A stretch of DNA of 55,730 bases, from the NCBI GenBank assembly GCA_934524965.1, contig CAKSYU010000009.1, positions 1-55,730 on the forward strand, in the 5' to 3' direction. Position 1 is the first letter of the stretch. Every line of letters begins with the position of its first letter. The stretch is from an uncultured Angelakisella sp. (GTDB lineage Bacteria > Bacillota > Clostridia > Oscillospirales > Ruminococcaceae). Under the pieces are notes generated by a model that searched no databases, was not told where the DNA came from, and saw nothing but the letters and a program-made list of their open reading frames with translations. Below are positions 17,001-23,294 of this stretch, one piece after another. A program made the position numbers and the translations under genes.

Positions 17001-19440
17001 AGCTTCCGCAGTATTCGACGGCAGCCCCGTTGCGGGCAGCTGGAGCTGGAAGAACGGCTCTCCTATCCATGTGATCGACAGCGGCAGCTATATGGCGGTA
17101 TTCACACCGGAGGATCAGACCAACTTCACCACCGCCGAATGTGAGGTCAAGGTTACCGTGGAGCCGCGTGACATTTCCGACGCGGCGGTCATGCTGGGCA
17201 GCTGGCTGAGATATAACGGCAGCGAGCAGACCCAGACGGTCTTCTCCGTCACGCTGACGGGCTATGACGATGTGACCTATACCGTCAAGGATAACATCAT
17301 AACCAACGCGGGCGAGGATTACGAACTGACCGTGACCGGCACCGGCGACTTTACCGGCAGCATCAAGCAGCGCTTTACCGTCGGGCGCGCGGCGCTGACC
17401 ATTGCGGGCGTTACCATCGCCCCCAAGAGCTATGACGGCAGCCGCAGCGCCACCGTCACCGGCGTGACCTTCGACGGGCTTTATAACAGCGATACCGTGG
17501 CTTACACGGTGGTTTCCGCCCGGTATGACAGCGCCGATGCCGATAAGGCAAGCAAAGTAACCGGCGAGATAGCGCTTGCGGAGAGCGTGATCAACTACAA
17601 GCTGGAGGACGGCAGCTTCTCGGCAGATGCTTCCATTGATGAAGCGGCTTCCGGGGTGACGACCACCCCCGCAAAGCGGGAGGGCCTCATCTACACCGGC
17701 AAGGCGCAGGAGCTTATTACCGCGGGCAGCGCCAACGGCGGCAGCATGCAGTATAAGCTGGGCAACGGCGCATGGCAGCAGACCGTTCCCACCGCGACCG
17801 ATGCCGGCACCTATACCGTGTGGTACAGAGTAGTGGGCGATAACAACCACTACGATACCGCGGAGCAGTCCATCAGCGTTACCATCGGGCAGAAGGATAT
17901 TTCCGGCGCCAAGGTGACGCTGGGCGACAGCCTGACCTACAACGGCAGGCAGCAGACCCAGACGGTCGCTTCCGTCACACTGGCGGGCTACGAGAATGTG
18001 ACCTATACCGTCAGCGGCAACACCGCGACCGATGCGGGCGAGGACTACGAGCTAACCGTGAATGGTACTGGTAACTTTACCGGCAGCGTTAAGGTGGGCT
18101 TCTCCGTCGCGGCGGCACAGCTTTCCGGCGTCAGCGCCGCCCAGAACGGCAAGCTGACCTATAACGGCAAGGCGCAGCAGGCAGATATCAGCGCCACCGG
18201 CACCGGCAAGGACGGACGGCAGGCACGCTTCTCCTACGCCACCGAAGAAAACGGCACCTACGGCACAATGCCCGGCTTTACCGAGGCGGGCAGCTACACC
18301 GTCTACTACAAGGCGGAGCTGGAGAACCACGAGACCGTTACCGACCACTTTACCGTGACCATCGACCCGCTCGACATCGGCAACGCCGTTATCACACTGG
18401 GTGAGAACCCCGTCTACGACGGCGGGATCAAGACCGTGAAGATCGAAAGCGTGAAGGTAGACGACCTGACCCTGACCGAGGCGGATTACACCATCGTCAG
18501 CGGCAGCACTGGCACCAACGCCGATGACTACACCTTGAAGATCACCGGTACCGGAAACTTCACCGGCAGCCGCGAGATCGGCTGGCGTATCGAAAAGGCG
18601 GACCAGACCATGACCGCCCCCGCCGTGAACGGCGTTTACGGCGGCAAGGACCGCATTGCACCGGAGGGCGCGGTGGGTGCTGTGACCTACCGTGTGACCG
18701 GCGGCAGCGATGTGATCTCGATCGATGAGACCGGCACCATCAGCTTCCTGCGCGGCGGCGATGCCACCGTGCTTGTAATGGCGGCGGGCGATGAGAACCA
18801 TCATCCCACCGAACTGCCGGTTGCCGTCCATGTGGAAAAGGCAGTGCTGACCGTGACCGCCGCCGATAAGGACGCCTTTGTTGGGTCCGCCATTCCCAGC
18901 CTTGAGAACCCCGAGGCGGGCAAGGATTACTTCATTACCGGCTTCATCGGGGAGGATACCGCCGAAATGCTGGATATCAGCGTGACGCTTTCCTATCCCA
19001 CCGCGCCGGATATGCGGCATACGGGCAGCTATGAGATCCGGCTGAGCATCACCGGCAGCGACAGCCGCTACGAGCTTGTCGCCGTGAACGGTACGCTGAC
19101 CATCAGCGCCATTCCGGTGCCCTGCTACCGTATCCAGGTGTTCTCCGGTGCTTACGGCTCCATCAGCCCCTCCCGCGATACGCTGGTATGGCAGGGCAGT
19201 GATATCACCTTTACCATCACCCCCGCACAGGGCTACTCCATCGCAGATGTGAAGGTGGACGGCAGAAGCGTGGGTGCCGTAAAGCAGTACACCTTCCGCA
19301 ATGTCACCGCTGACCATACCATCGAGGCGGTATTCACCAAGGGCGCGACGAATCCCGGCACCGGCGCCGCAGAGACCGAGAGCATCGGTCTGGGCGTCAG
19401 CGCGCTGGCGGTATTCGCCGGCGGCACCGCGGTAAAATAA
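11059..19440 (+). CDS. Giant exported surface protein with beta-helix-like, Cys-rich and MBG/YDG repeats
   Basis: The 2793-residue product starts with a signal peptide (MTKRVLSVLLALMMCLTMLP, cleavage near ALAE). Residues ~120-1350 are threonine/glycine-rich short-strand repeats that look like a right-handed beta-helix. They are interrupted by four small Cys modules near residues 370, 575, 887 and 1147 (CPCGATC, CVCGKPC, CGCGTTC, CDCG). Residues ~1450-2600 hold tandem MBG/YDG-type domains, with repeated TVAPKSYDG and DYELTVTGTGNFTGS units. An InlB B-repeat-like domain (AYGSISPSRDTLVWQGSD) follows. The C-terminus is NPGTG (residues 2765-2769) plus a short hydrophobic tail ending in one lysine, like a class B sortase signal. 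The start follows CTGGAGGAG. The likely role is adhesion or matrix binding; the ligand is unknown. Confidence 0.85.
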   Translation: MTKRVLSVLLALMMCLTMLPVEALAEVLIPVVPATEKNATVEPEAAAKTVGEVQTLIDALPAVEALTAEDYEAVLTAYEAYEALPEEERAQVTGAERFEKLFGWFNSQTATQEGLMGNTTQQSTSVVKITPKGSAVSYYYDTVDAALSDHYDNLYLSGENCEITLLKDAALEGTAGQSTIPLQGKYTLDLAGFTLTTAKAIHLEVNTTKITIKGGTVTTTATDSYYLIHQNANNELHLENVTLVGPVKDGKRGAALSCQYYTYIKASNLIGGLVANVNYCTIYAGSTITTGADAANGIAANDYSVFEENNQLYSNISALLSGGKAFAVDGKVINAAASVKKTKVPVISDTALTEGFALTEDVTMVTHEKHEYDTTGACPCGATCIHGTVNMENGKCADCQKRIYEAKIGEKGYRTLVEAFAAVSTMTDATVVLLGYLTYNGAEIYVEKGTFTLDLNDNYISLLPVGKKLYINEGANVTVVGDGKLPTSNGGTLGAMVEVSGTLTVKSGSFTRGLTIMEGSNVLLSGGYFYTLTVPDGKVCSDYLAEGYAFYQNSKVVSGEVTSLSNVSVKSHTDHVYDAATGTCVCGKPCPHETFYTDNDGHTEGTCTICGKQAVIAKMGTEYYRDVAALNTAMNGVTGNHTVTILCDIEGNLKIMKSELTLDAGSYTINGTVVVNGSTVTITGGSFDKKVTLGKSVVTLMGGFEEVNIVGGETRIERGTSIRGNAALRGKVTIDFAMFESTVSVSGTVTAANTNFLDAVTINNGGDLTIKDGCDISAAVNIKSGGKAHFTGRGSVTGLVTVQTGGELTVTETACTFNEVFFDTNSKGVLSGGAYGQISSQGAVLNTKLAEGYAYFDERGVISGDYQNGTPGVVKIASNVRVAAHSHSFNAEGICGCGTTCPHENYYTDSMGGHTEGACTLCGKQAMYAKVVRDDGDTVSYYATLNEAAAAAGELGGSDITAITVEMLADCKEDVTVSKGCFTISGGSHKYTLTGDLTESGTAKMGVLNMTVNGKLTMLSGVLANNVINGEATLRGTTVRSGIFNEPVAVTGEITIEGGLFQKTVEVQGNAITIWDGDFTELILSGAGCSVSRISGGQFAKITSNNLFNLSEVLVADKAYANRNTLQVTDGWKTLLTNVMVVDHTDHTFALNADGHYVCDCGAVALVRVEWDTEIHYYSDLDTIIAIAERLTKGTITVLEDKALTPDYLGGLELTSGTFTLDLNKKTFKEIYIKGTANITMKNCNAYSGVLTVDGANASLTLESADGAEVTVLEGSFTVPVGCNPQFKQLEAYSSNVSLGGGYYKTIRSWGSPLTEIVAEGYGYKQGNSWITDISWVELNEVTVTRYPISKAETALSFDGTLVYGTAYGDEYYAYANVTVPTGTAPETGYEWYIKQVSTGGQGKMTGDDAARVTIPQGLEVGEYEIWYTITVDGYSVTALAATFEMIKGTDSVKTAPTATNPVYTGGVLELVTEGVGSQGEMRYKLDGGEWQANIPTATEAGEYKVYYKSIGNANYEESEEGCVTASIARRDITGAEITLGASLIYNTKEQTQAVESVVLEDFGVVKSYIVSGNTATDAGTDYELTVTGTGNFTGSVKVKFAVEPAWIIIGSVTVAPKSYDGSDEATVAKVTFTGIYAGDTVEYEVVSAKYDSAEAATATKVIGYVRLKDTVKNYKLIGDRFEVDAAIGKADAEVVTAPTAEELIYSTAAQTLTTAGTAAGGSMRYKLGDGEWQETIPTATNAGTYTVWYKAAGDDNHNDTEPESVTVIIARKQVTNPVVTVATCTYNGKDQTPALTVRDPQTFAVIPAEEYTVTYRNNRNVGLGNIILSDNEGGNYIVRGLTSFAIGQAAAPTVEPLRLTQKYSDTNTHTVSRDYAALMPQDAYVSKNFEGGSYTAPAGVTLEGWGVDVASGEVTYQVRGATAEMVGEEITLPVIIKSRNYKDATAEIIITLVAKDAPVVSAADLTMTYTGSAVPIELLKASAVFDGSPVAGSWSWKNGSPIHVIDSGSYMAVFTPEDQTNFTTAECEVKVTVEPRDISDAAVMLGSWLRYNGSEQTQTVFSVTLTGYDDVTYTVKDNIITNAGEDYELTVTGTGDFTGSIKQRFTVGRAALTIAGVTIAPKSYDGSRSATVTGVTFDGLYNSDTVAYTVVSARYDSADADKASKVTGEIALAESVINYKLEDGSFSADASIDEAASGVTTTPAKREGLIYTGKAQELITAGSANGGSMQYKLGNGAWQQTVPTATDAGTYTVWYRVVGDNNHYDTAEQSISVTIGQKDISGAKVTLGDSLTYNGRQQTQTVASVTLAGYENVTYTVSGNTATDAGEDYELTVNGTGNFTGSVKVGFSVAAAQLSGVSAAQNGKLTYNGKAQQADISATGTGKDGRQARFSYATEENGTYGTMPGFTEAGSYTVYYKAELENHETVTDHFTVTIDPLDIGNAVITLGENPVYDGGIKTVKIESVKVDDLTLTEADYTIVSGSTGTNADDYTLKITGTGNFTGSREIGWRIEKADQTMTAPAVNGVYGGKDRIAPEGAVGAVTYRVTGGSDVISIDETGTISFLRGGDATVLVMAAGDENHHPTELPVAVHVEKAVLTVTAADKDAFVGSAIPSLENPEAGKDYFITGFIGEDTAEMLDISVTLSYPTAPDMRHTGSYEIRLSITGSDSRYELVAVNGTLTISAIPVPCYRIQVFSGAYGSISPSRDTLVWQGSDITFTITPAQGYSIADVKVDGRSVGAVKQYTFRNVTADHTIEAVFTKGATNPGTGAAETESIGLGVSALAVFAGGTAVK
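15418..18600 (+). repeat. Tandem internal repeats coding MBG/YDG domains
   Basis: Three kinds of domain recur. MRYKLGDGEW...TDAGTYTVWY units start near 15418, 16145 and 17650. ITLGASLIYN...TGTGNFTGS units start near 15650, 17160, 17895 and 18370. APKSYDGS units start near 15895 and 17410. The block from 15650 to 16370 is repeated about 1.5 kb later with long near-identical DNA. This suggests recent unequal recombination or selection for repeat copy number, and could make the region assembly-prone. Confidence 0.75.
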
Positions 19441-19506
19441 CCAACCAGTACCCACTTCATACAGCAGCGCAGGGCGGAAAGTGGTTTTCCCCGCCCTGTG
19501 CGCCTC

Positions 19507-19556
19507 CCCGCATACGCCGGCATTCCCGCCGGTGCGTGCGGGGATCTTTCCTTTTT
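19507..19556 (+). terminator. Terminator of the giant surface-protein gene
   Basis: CCCCGCA...CGCCGGC pairs with GCCGG...TGCGGGG and is followed by ATCTTTCCTTTTT. Confidence 0.75.
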
Positions 19557-19580
19557 GGGGGAGGGTGCAGGGGGAAAAGT

Positions 19581-19677
19581 GCCGCCCGCAGGGCGCCCCG
19601 CCGCAGGCGGGGCTGGCGGGGGCTGTGCCCCCGCCTAAGCCCGCACCCGAAAGGGGGCGGGCTGCCCTGCGGGCGGC
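19581..19677 (+). repeat. Cloverleaf element E3
   Basis: The 14-bp outer stem GCCGCCCGCAGGGC/GCCCTGCGGGCGGC encloses three hairpins. These are GCCCCGCC-GCA-GGCGGGGC (same arms as the first E2 hairpin), GGCGGGGGC-TGT-GCCCCCGCC, and AGCCCGC...GCGGGCT closed by a GAAA tetraloop. Confidence 0.85.
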
Positions 19678-19774
19678 TTTCACCCCGCGCAATTTTTCCC
19701 CGCGGCAGGACTATCCCGCCCGCGCGGCGGGTACACTGTACCGTAGAGAAGAAAAGCGGGAAGGGGGAGCGCCT

Positions 19775-20830
19775 GTGTCCTCGGCAAAGCGGGCATTTTT
19801 GCAGAATGTCGCCTTCTGGGGCGTGCTGCTGGGACTGAGCTATCTGGGGCTGCGGTACGCGCTGCCCTGTTTTCTGCCGCTGGTGCTGGGGGCGCTGCTG
19901 GCGGCGGCATTGCACCCCGCCGCCTCGGGGCTGTGCCGCAGACTGGGCTGGCGCTACCGCCCCTGCGCCGTGCTGGTGGCGGTGGCGGCGCTTACCGTGC
20001 TGGGACTGCTGCTGTGGGGCATCGGCGGGCTGGTGGTGCGGCAGGGCAGCGCCCTGCTGCCGCAGCTGCCGGAATTCTACCGCCGCACACTCCTTCCGCT
20101 CATCGAGGAGCTGCGGGAGCGGCTGCAAAGCCTCCAGCAGGGCAGGGCGGCGGGCGGCTGGGGCGCTTCGCTGGAGGAGCTTTTGCAAAATGCCGTCACC
20201 TCGCTCTCCCGCAGGGTGGTGGGCTGGCTGGGCGGGCTTGCCTCCTCGCTGCCGTCCATTCTGTTCACCCTTACCTTTACGGTGCTTTCCACTATCTTCT
20301 TTTTGCAGGATTACGCCGCCATTACCGGCTTTGTGGTGCGCTCGCTGCCCGGCAGGCTGCTGCGCCCCATTGTGGAATCCAAGCGCTTTATGCTGGGCGC
20401 GGTGCAAAAGGTGCTGTTCGCCTATCTTTGCATCATGCTTATCACCTTCGGTGAGATCGCGCTGGGACTGTGGCTGTTGCGGGTGCCGTACTTTGCCGTC
20501 ATCGCCTTTGCCATCGCCCTGCTGGATATCCTGCCCTTTATCGGCAGCGGGCTTTTCCTGATCCCGTGGGGCGCTTACCACCTGCTCATCAGCCGGCAGG
20601 CGGCGCTGGGCGCGGGGCTGCTGCTTTTGTACGCCGTGGTCACAGTGGTGCGCATGTGGCTGGAGCCGCGCATCGTCGGCGGCAGGATTGGGCTGCACCC
20701 CCTTGCCACCCTGACCGCTATGTACGCCGGCTTAAAGATTTTCGGCTTTTGGGGTCTGCTGCTTGCCCCCCTGGGGGTAACGCTGCTGCTGCACCTGCGG
20801 CAGGGCGGCTACCTGCGTGGGGAGGCTTAG
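19775..20830 (+). CDS. AI-2E family (YtvI-like) membrane protein
   Basis: The 351-residue product has about eight hydrophobic segments. It shows the family layout: paired N-terminal helices, an amphipathic middle (PLIEELRERLQSLQQ), the DYAAITGF...VQKVLFAYL segment and the signature PFIGSGLFLIPWGAYHLL. The AI-2E/TqsA/PerM superfamily includes transporters, ion antiporters and the sporulation protein YtvI; the length and Gram-positive context favour the YtvI side, but substrate and role cannot be read. The GTG start at 19775 is chosen for the AAGGGGGAG upstream. It is flanked by cloverleaf elements on both sides. Confidence 0.82.
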   Translation: MSSAKRAFLQNVAFWGVLLGLSYLGLRYALPCFLPLVLGALLAAALHPAASGLCRRLGWRYRPCAVLVAVAALTVLGLLLWGIGGLVVRQGSALLPQLPEFYRRTLLPLIEELRERLQSLQQGRAAGGWGASLEELLQNAVTSLSRRVVGWLGGLASSLPSILFTLTFTVLSTIFFLQDYAAITGFVVRSLPGRLLRPIVESKRFMLGAVQKVLFAYLCIMLITFGEIALGLWLLRVPYFAVIAFAIALLDILPFIGSGLFLIPWGAYHLLISRQAALGAGLLLLYAVVTVVRMWLEPRIVGGRIGLHPLATLTAMYAGLKIFGFWGLLLAPLGVTLLLHLRQGGYLRGEA

Positions 20831-20837
20831 CCCCATT

Positions 20838-20925
20838 CGGGCGCCCCGCCCGCCTGCGGCGGTCGGCAGCCGTCCGCTCCGCGTCCGGCCGCCCTGCGCG
20901 GCATTCGCCGCGCGCGGGGCGCCCG
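20838..20925 (+). repeat. Cloverleaf element E7 (imperfect)
   Basis: The 12-bp outer stem CGGGCGCCCCGC/GCGGGGCGCCCG encloses CCGCC-TGC-GGCGG, an imperfect middle hairpin around TCC, and GCGCGGC-ATTC-GCCGCGC. The layout is the same as E2-E6, with more mismatches in the middle arm. Confidence 0.7.
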
Positions 20926-20969
20926 TTCCCGCACCGTACTTTGTGCAGGGTCACGGATAAGCCTTTTCG

Positions 20970-21035
20970 CATAGGGTAGAGTGCAGAGGCACTGCCTCTG
21001 GAACCTATCCCTTTTCGGAAAGGGGCGACCCTATG
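20970..21035 (+). promoter_or_regulatory. Structured leader hiding the aspartate kinase start
   Basis: CATAGGGT (20970-20977) pairs perfectly with ACCCTATG (21028-21035), whose last three bases are the start codon. Inside lie CAGAGGC-ACT-GCCTCTG and CCCTTT-TCGG-AAAGGG; the latter buries the GAAAGGGG ribosome binding site. Both start signals are therefore paired in this fold. At ~66 nt it is too short for a lysine riboswitch and matches no class I know. Confidence 0.5.
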
Positions 21036-21812
21036 TATCTCCTTGTCTATAAATTCGGCGGCTCCTCGGTCGCCGATGCAGCCGGACTGCGCCGTGCCGC
21101 CGAACAGCTGGCGGCTGCCGCCGCTGCCGGTCACCATATCATCGCCGTGGTCTCCGCGCAGGGCAAGACCACCGACCGCCTGCTGCAAAGCACCGCCGAG
21201 CTGACCCGGCACCCCTCCTGCCGCGAGACCGACCAGCTGCTTGCCACCGGCGAGCAGGCTTCCGCCGCGCTGCTCGCGATCACGCTGCAGGAGATGGGAC
21301 TGCCCGCCGTCTCGCTCACCGGCAGTCAGGCGGGGATCCATACCGACGGCAACTACGGTGCCGCAGAGATCACCGCGCTGCACCGCCGCCGTATCCTGCG
21401 GGAGCTGGAGGCAGGCAATATCGTTGTTACGGCGGGCTTCCAGGGCATTGACCGCCGCGGCGATACCACTACATTGGGGCGGGGCGGCAGCGATACCACC
21501 GCCGTTGCCCTTGCCGCCGCCTTTGATGCCTGCGGCTGCCGCATCTGCACCGATGTGGACGGCGTGTACGACCGTGATCCCCGCCGCTTCCCCGAAAGCC
21601 GCCGCTACGATTTCATCTCCTACGATGATATGCTGGCGATGGCGGAGGGCGGTGCCAAGGTGCTGCACCCCCGCAGCGTTTCCCTCGCCCGCCGCTACCG
21701 TGTCCCGCTTTCGGTGCTGCGTACCGGTGCCGAAAGCCCCTCTACCGTGGTGGGTCTGGCGGAGCGCCGCCGTCACTCCCTCGCCGCCGATACCGTTTTT
21801 CTGTTCCGGTAG
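21033..21812 (+). CDS. Aspartate kinase catalytic domain, no ACT domains
   Basis: The 259-residue product is a complete amino-acid kinase fold. It has KFGGSSV near the N-terminus, TLGRGGSDTTAVALA (nucleotide and substrate loop), TDVDGVYDRDPR and GAKVLHPRSVSLA. Aspartate kinase phosphorylates aspartate, the first step toward lysine, threonine and methionine. Usual enzymes are about 400-450 residues with two C-terminal ACT domains for feedback inhibition. Here the protein stops after the catalytic domain at RHSLAADTVFLFR, so allosteric control through ACT is absent. No frameshifted ACT remnant is visible downstream; the next 90 bases form element E5. Its leader may provide control instead. Confidence 0.85.
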   Translation: MYLLVYKFGGSSVADAAGLRRAAEQLAAAAAAGHHIIAVVSAQGKTTDRLLQSTAELTRHPSCRETDQLLATGEQASAALLAITLQEMGLPAVSLTGSQAGIHTDGNYGAAEITALHRRRILRELEAGNIVVTAGFQGIDRRGDTTTLGRGGSDTTAVALAAAFDACGCRICTDVDGVYDRDPRRFPESRRYDFISYDDMLAMAEGGAKVLHPRSVSLARRYRVPLSVLRTGAESPSTVVGLAERRRHSLAADTVFLFR

Positions 21813-21831
21813 CCCCGGCAGGGCGGCAGAT

Positions 21832-21912
21832 ACGGCGCAGCCGCGCGCCCTGCGGGCGCGTCCGCGGGCTTTGCCCGCGGCGGCGGGGCTTCGCCCCGTT
21901 CGGCTGCGCCGT
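21832..21912 (+). repeat. Cloverleaf element E5
   Basis: The 12-bp outer stem ACGGCGCAGCCG/CGGCTGCGCCGT encloses three perfect hairpins: CGCGCCC-TGC-GGGCGCG, CCGCGGGC-TTT-GCCCGCGG and CGGGGC-TTC-GCCCCG. A CTTTTCCC tract follows, so it may also terminate aspartate kinase transcription. Confidence 0.85.
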
Positions 21913-21936
21913 CTTTTCCCCCGCCGAACCCCACCC

Positions 21937-21966
21937 TTGACAAACCCCTGTCCTCCCCCGTACAAT
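21937..21966 (+). promoter_or_regulatory. Sigma-A promoter for the sensor kinase
   Basis: Consensus TTGACA (21937-21942), an 18-base spacer and TACAAT (21961-21966). The transcript would begin with GGCAGCAGAAGCTGC, a small hairpin also present at the next promoter. Confidence 0.85.
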
Positions 21967-22013
21967 GGCAGCAGAAGCTGCTATCCCAAAAACGGGGAAC
22001 AGGGGGTCTTTTT

Positions 22014-23000
22014 ATGCGCTTTTTGGATTACCTGCGCTACCGCCGCCGCGCGCTGCTTGCGGCTGCCGTCTGCGCAGTCATTTTTTTCGCCAGCTTTGCC
22101 CTGTACCGCCTGCCGCTGCGGGCGGTCGCCTATCCGGCGGCGCTCTGCCTGCTGGTGGGGCTGGGCTTTGCCGCGTGGGACTATCACCGTACTCTAAAGC
22201 GCCACCGCGCCCTTTCGGGGCTGGGCGACCTTACCGCCGAGCTGCTGCGGGAGCTGCCCCCGCCGGAAAGCCTGGCGGAGCAGGATTACCGCGACCTTCT
22301 GCTCCATCTGCGGCAGCAATGTACCGAGCTGCAAGCCGCCGCCGACGCCCGTTACCGTGATACCGTCGAGTATTACACCACCTGGGCGCACCAGATCAAA
22401 ACCCCCATCGCCTCGATGCGGCTGGCACTGCAGGGGGAGGATACCCCGCTTTCCCGCCGCCTTTTATCCGACCTTTCCCGCATCGAGCAGTATGTGGAGA
22501 TGGTCATGGCATTCCTGCGGCTGGAGGACGCCACCGGTGACTATGTCATTCGGGAGACCGCGCTGGACGATGTGGTGCGGCAGGCGCTGCGCCGCTTCTC
22601 GGCGGAGTTCATCGACCGCCGCCTGCGGCTGGATTATACCCCGACAGGGCTTACCGTCCTTACCGATGAAAAATGGCTCTGCTTTGTGCTGGAACAGCTG
22701 CTTTCCAATGCGCTGAAATATACGCCGGCGGGCGGTATTACCGTGGAGCTGTGCGCCCCGCGCACCCTCTGTATCCGGGATACCGGCATCGGCATCGCCC
22801 CGCAGGATCTCCCCCGTATCTTTGAAAAAGGCTACACCGGGCAGAACGGACGGGTGGACCAGCGCGCCAGCGGGCTGGGGCTGTACCTTTCCGCCCGCGC
22901 CTGCCGCAATCTCGGCATCACCCTGACTGCCGAAAGCGCCTTGGGGCAGGGGACGGTAATGCGGCTGGAATTTGCCGAGACCCCCCTGCAACCGGAATAA
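22014..23000 (+). CDS. BceS-like intramembrane-sensing histidine kinase
   Basis: The 328-residue kinase has two membrane helices (about residues 12-31 and 37-55) joined by only a few external residues, the hallmark of Bce-type kinases that sense their ABC transporter rather than a ligand. The H-box TTWAHQIKTPIASM (His about residue 126) is followed by an N-box (LLSNALKYT), DTGIGIAPQDL and ASGLGLYLS. It autophosphorylates and passes phosphate to a BceR-type regulator. No response regulator gene lies next to it or elsewhere in the window, which is unusual. The ABC genes follow downstream behind an operator-bearing gap. Confidence 0.9.
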   Translation: MRFLDYLRYRRRALLAAAVCAVIFFASFALYRLPLRAVAYPAALCLLVGLGFAAWDYHRTLKRHRALSGLGDLTAELLRELPPPESLAEQDYRDLLLHLRQQCTELQAAADARYRDTVEYYTTWAHQIKTPIASMRLALQGEDTPLSRRLLSDLSRIEQYVEMVMAFLRLEDATGDYVIRETALDDVVRQALRRFSAEFIDRRLRLDYTPTGLTVLTDEKWLCFVLEQLLSNALKYTPAGGITVELCAPRTLCIRDTGIGIAPQDLPRIFEKGYTGQNGRVDQRASGLGLYLSARACRNLGITLTAESALGQGTVMRLEFAETPLQPE

Positions 23001-23002
23001 CT

Positions 23003-23020
23003 TCTTACAAAAGTGTAAGA
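23003..23020 (+). promoter_or_regulatory. BceR-type operator
   Basis: TCTTACA-AAAG-TGTAAGA is a perfect inverted repeat. It contains TTACA-N4-TGTAA, the published consensus form (TNACA-N4-TGTAA) for regulators of Bce-like transporters. A second half-site, TGTAAG, lies at 23035-23040. Confidence 0.75.
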
Positions 23021-23073
23021 TTTGGGGCGGGAAATGTAAGCCGTTTCGATGGCGGCGCAAGCCCCGCCCCTGC

Positions 23074-23079
23074 TACAAT
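23074..23079 (+). promoter_or_regulatory. -10 box for the BceAB-like operon
   Basis: TACAAT lies 54 bases downstream of the operator. No acceptable -35 is present at the right distance (GGCGGC region), consistent with an activator-dependent promoter. The initial transcript AGCAGCAGAAGCT matches that of the kinase promoter. Confidence 0.6.
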
Positions 23080-23100
23080 AGCAGCAGAAGCTCTCCCCAG

Positions 23101-23264
23101 CCCCTGCCCTGTACCGGTCGGGCGGCTGCCCTCCGCGGACGACGCTGCGGCGCGCTGACTGCGCGGCTGCCTTGACAGGCATCAGCCCGCCTTCGTCGGG
23201 CATCAGCCTGCCTGCGGCAGCCGGCTTGTCATCATCACCGCCCTGCCGCCCGCGGGGGCAGGGG
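23101..23264 (+). repeat. Structured leader E8 of the ABC operon
   Basis: CCCCTGCCC (23101-23109) pairs with GGGCAGGGG (23256-23264) across 146 bases that contain several nested palindromes. These include GGGCGGC/GCCGCCC, GCCT-TGAC-AGGC and GCCCG...CGGGC, plus a direct repeat GGCATCAGCC. It lies wholly between the -10 box and the ribosome binding site, so it is transcribed as the 5' leader. It seems a larger, less regular relative of the cloverleaf elements. Confidence 0.55.
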
Positions 23265-23294
23265 AGCGCGAACAATAAGGAGGCTGCTTTTTTT

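Noticed and set aside
20941..21032. Lysine riboswitch upstream of aspartate kinase
   Set aside because: The leader is under 100 nt and lacks the conserved L-box blocks; only an unnamed structured leader is claimed.
10086..23264. CRISPR array
   Set aside because: The palindromic repeats are irregularly spaced, of different sequence and separated by genes; no cas genes are present.
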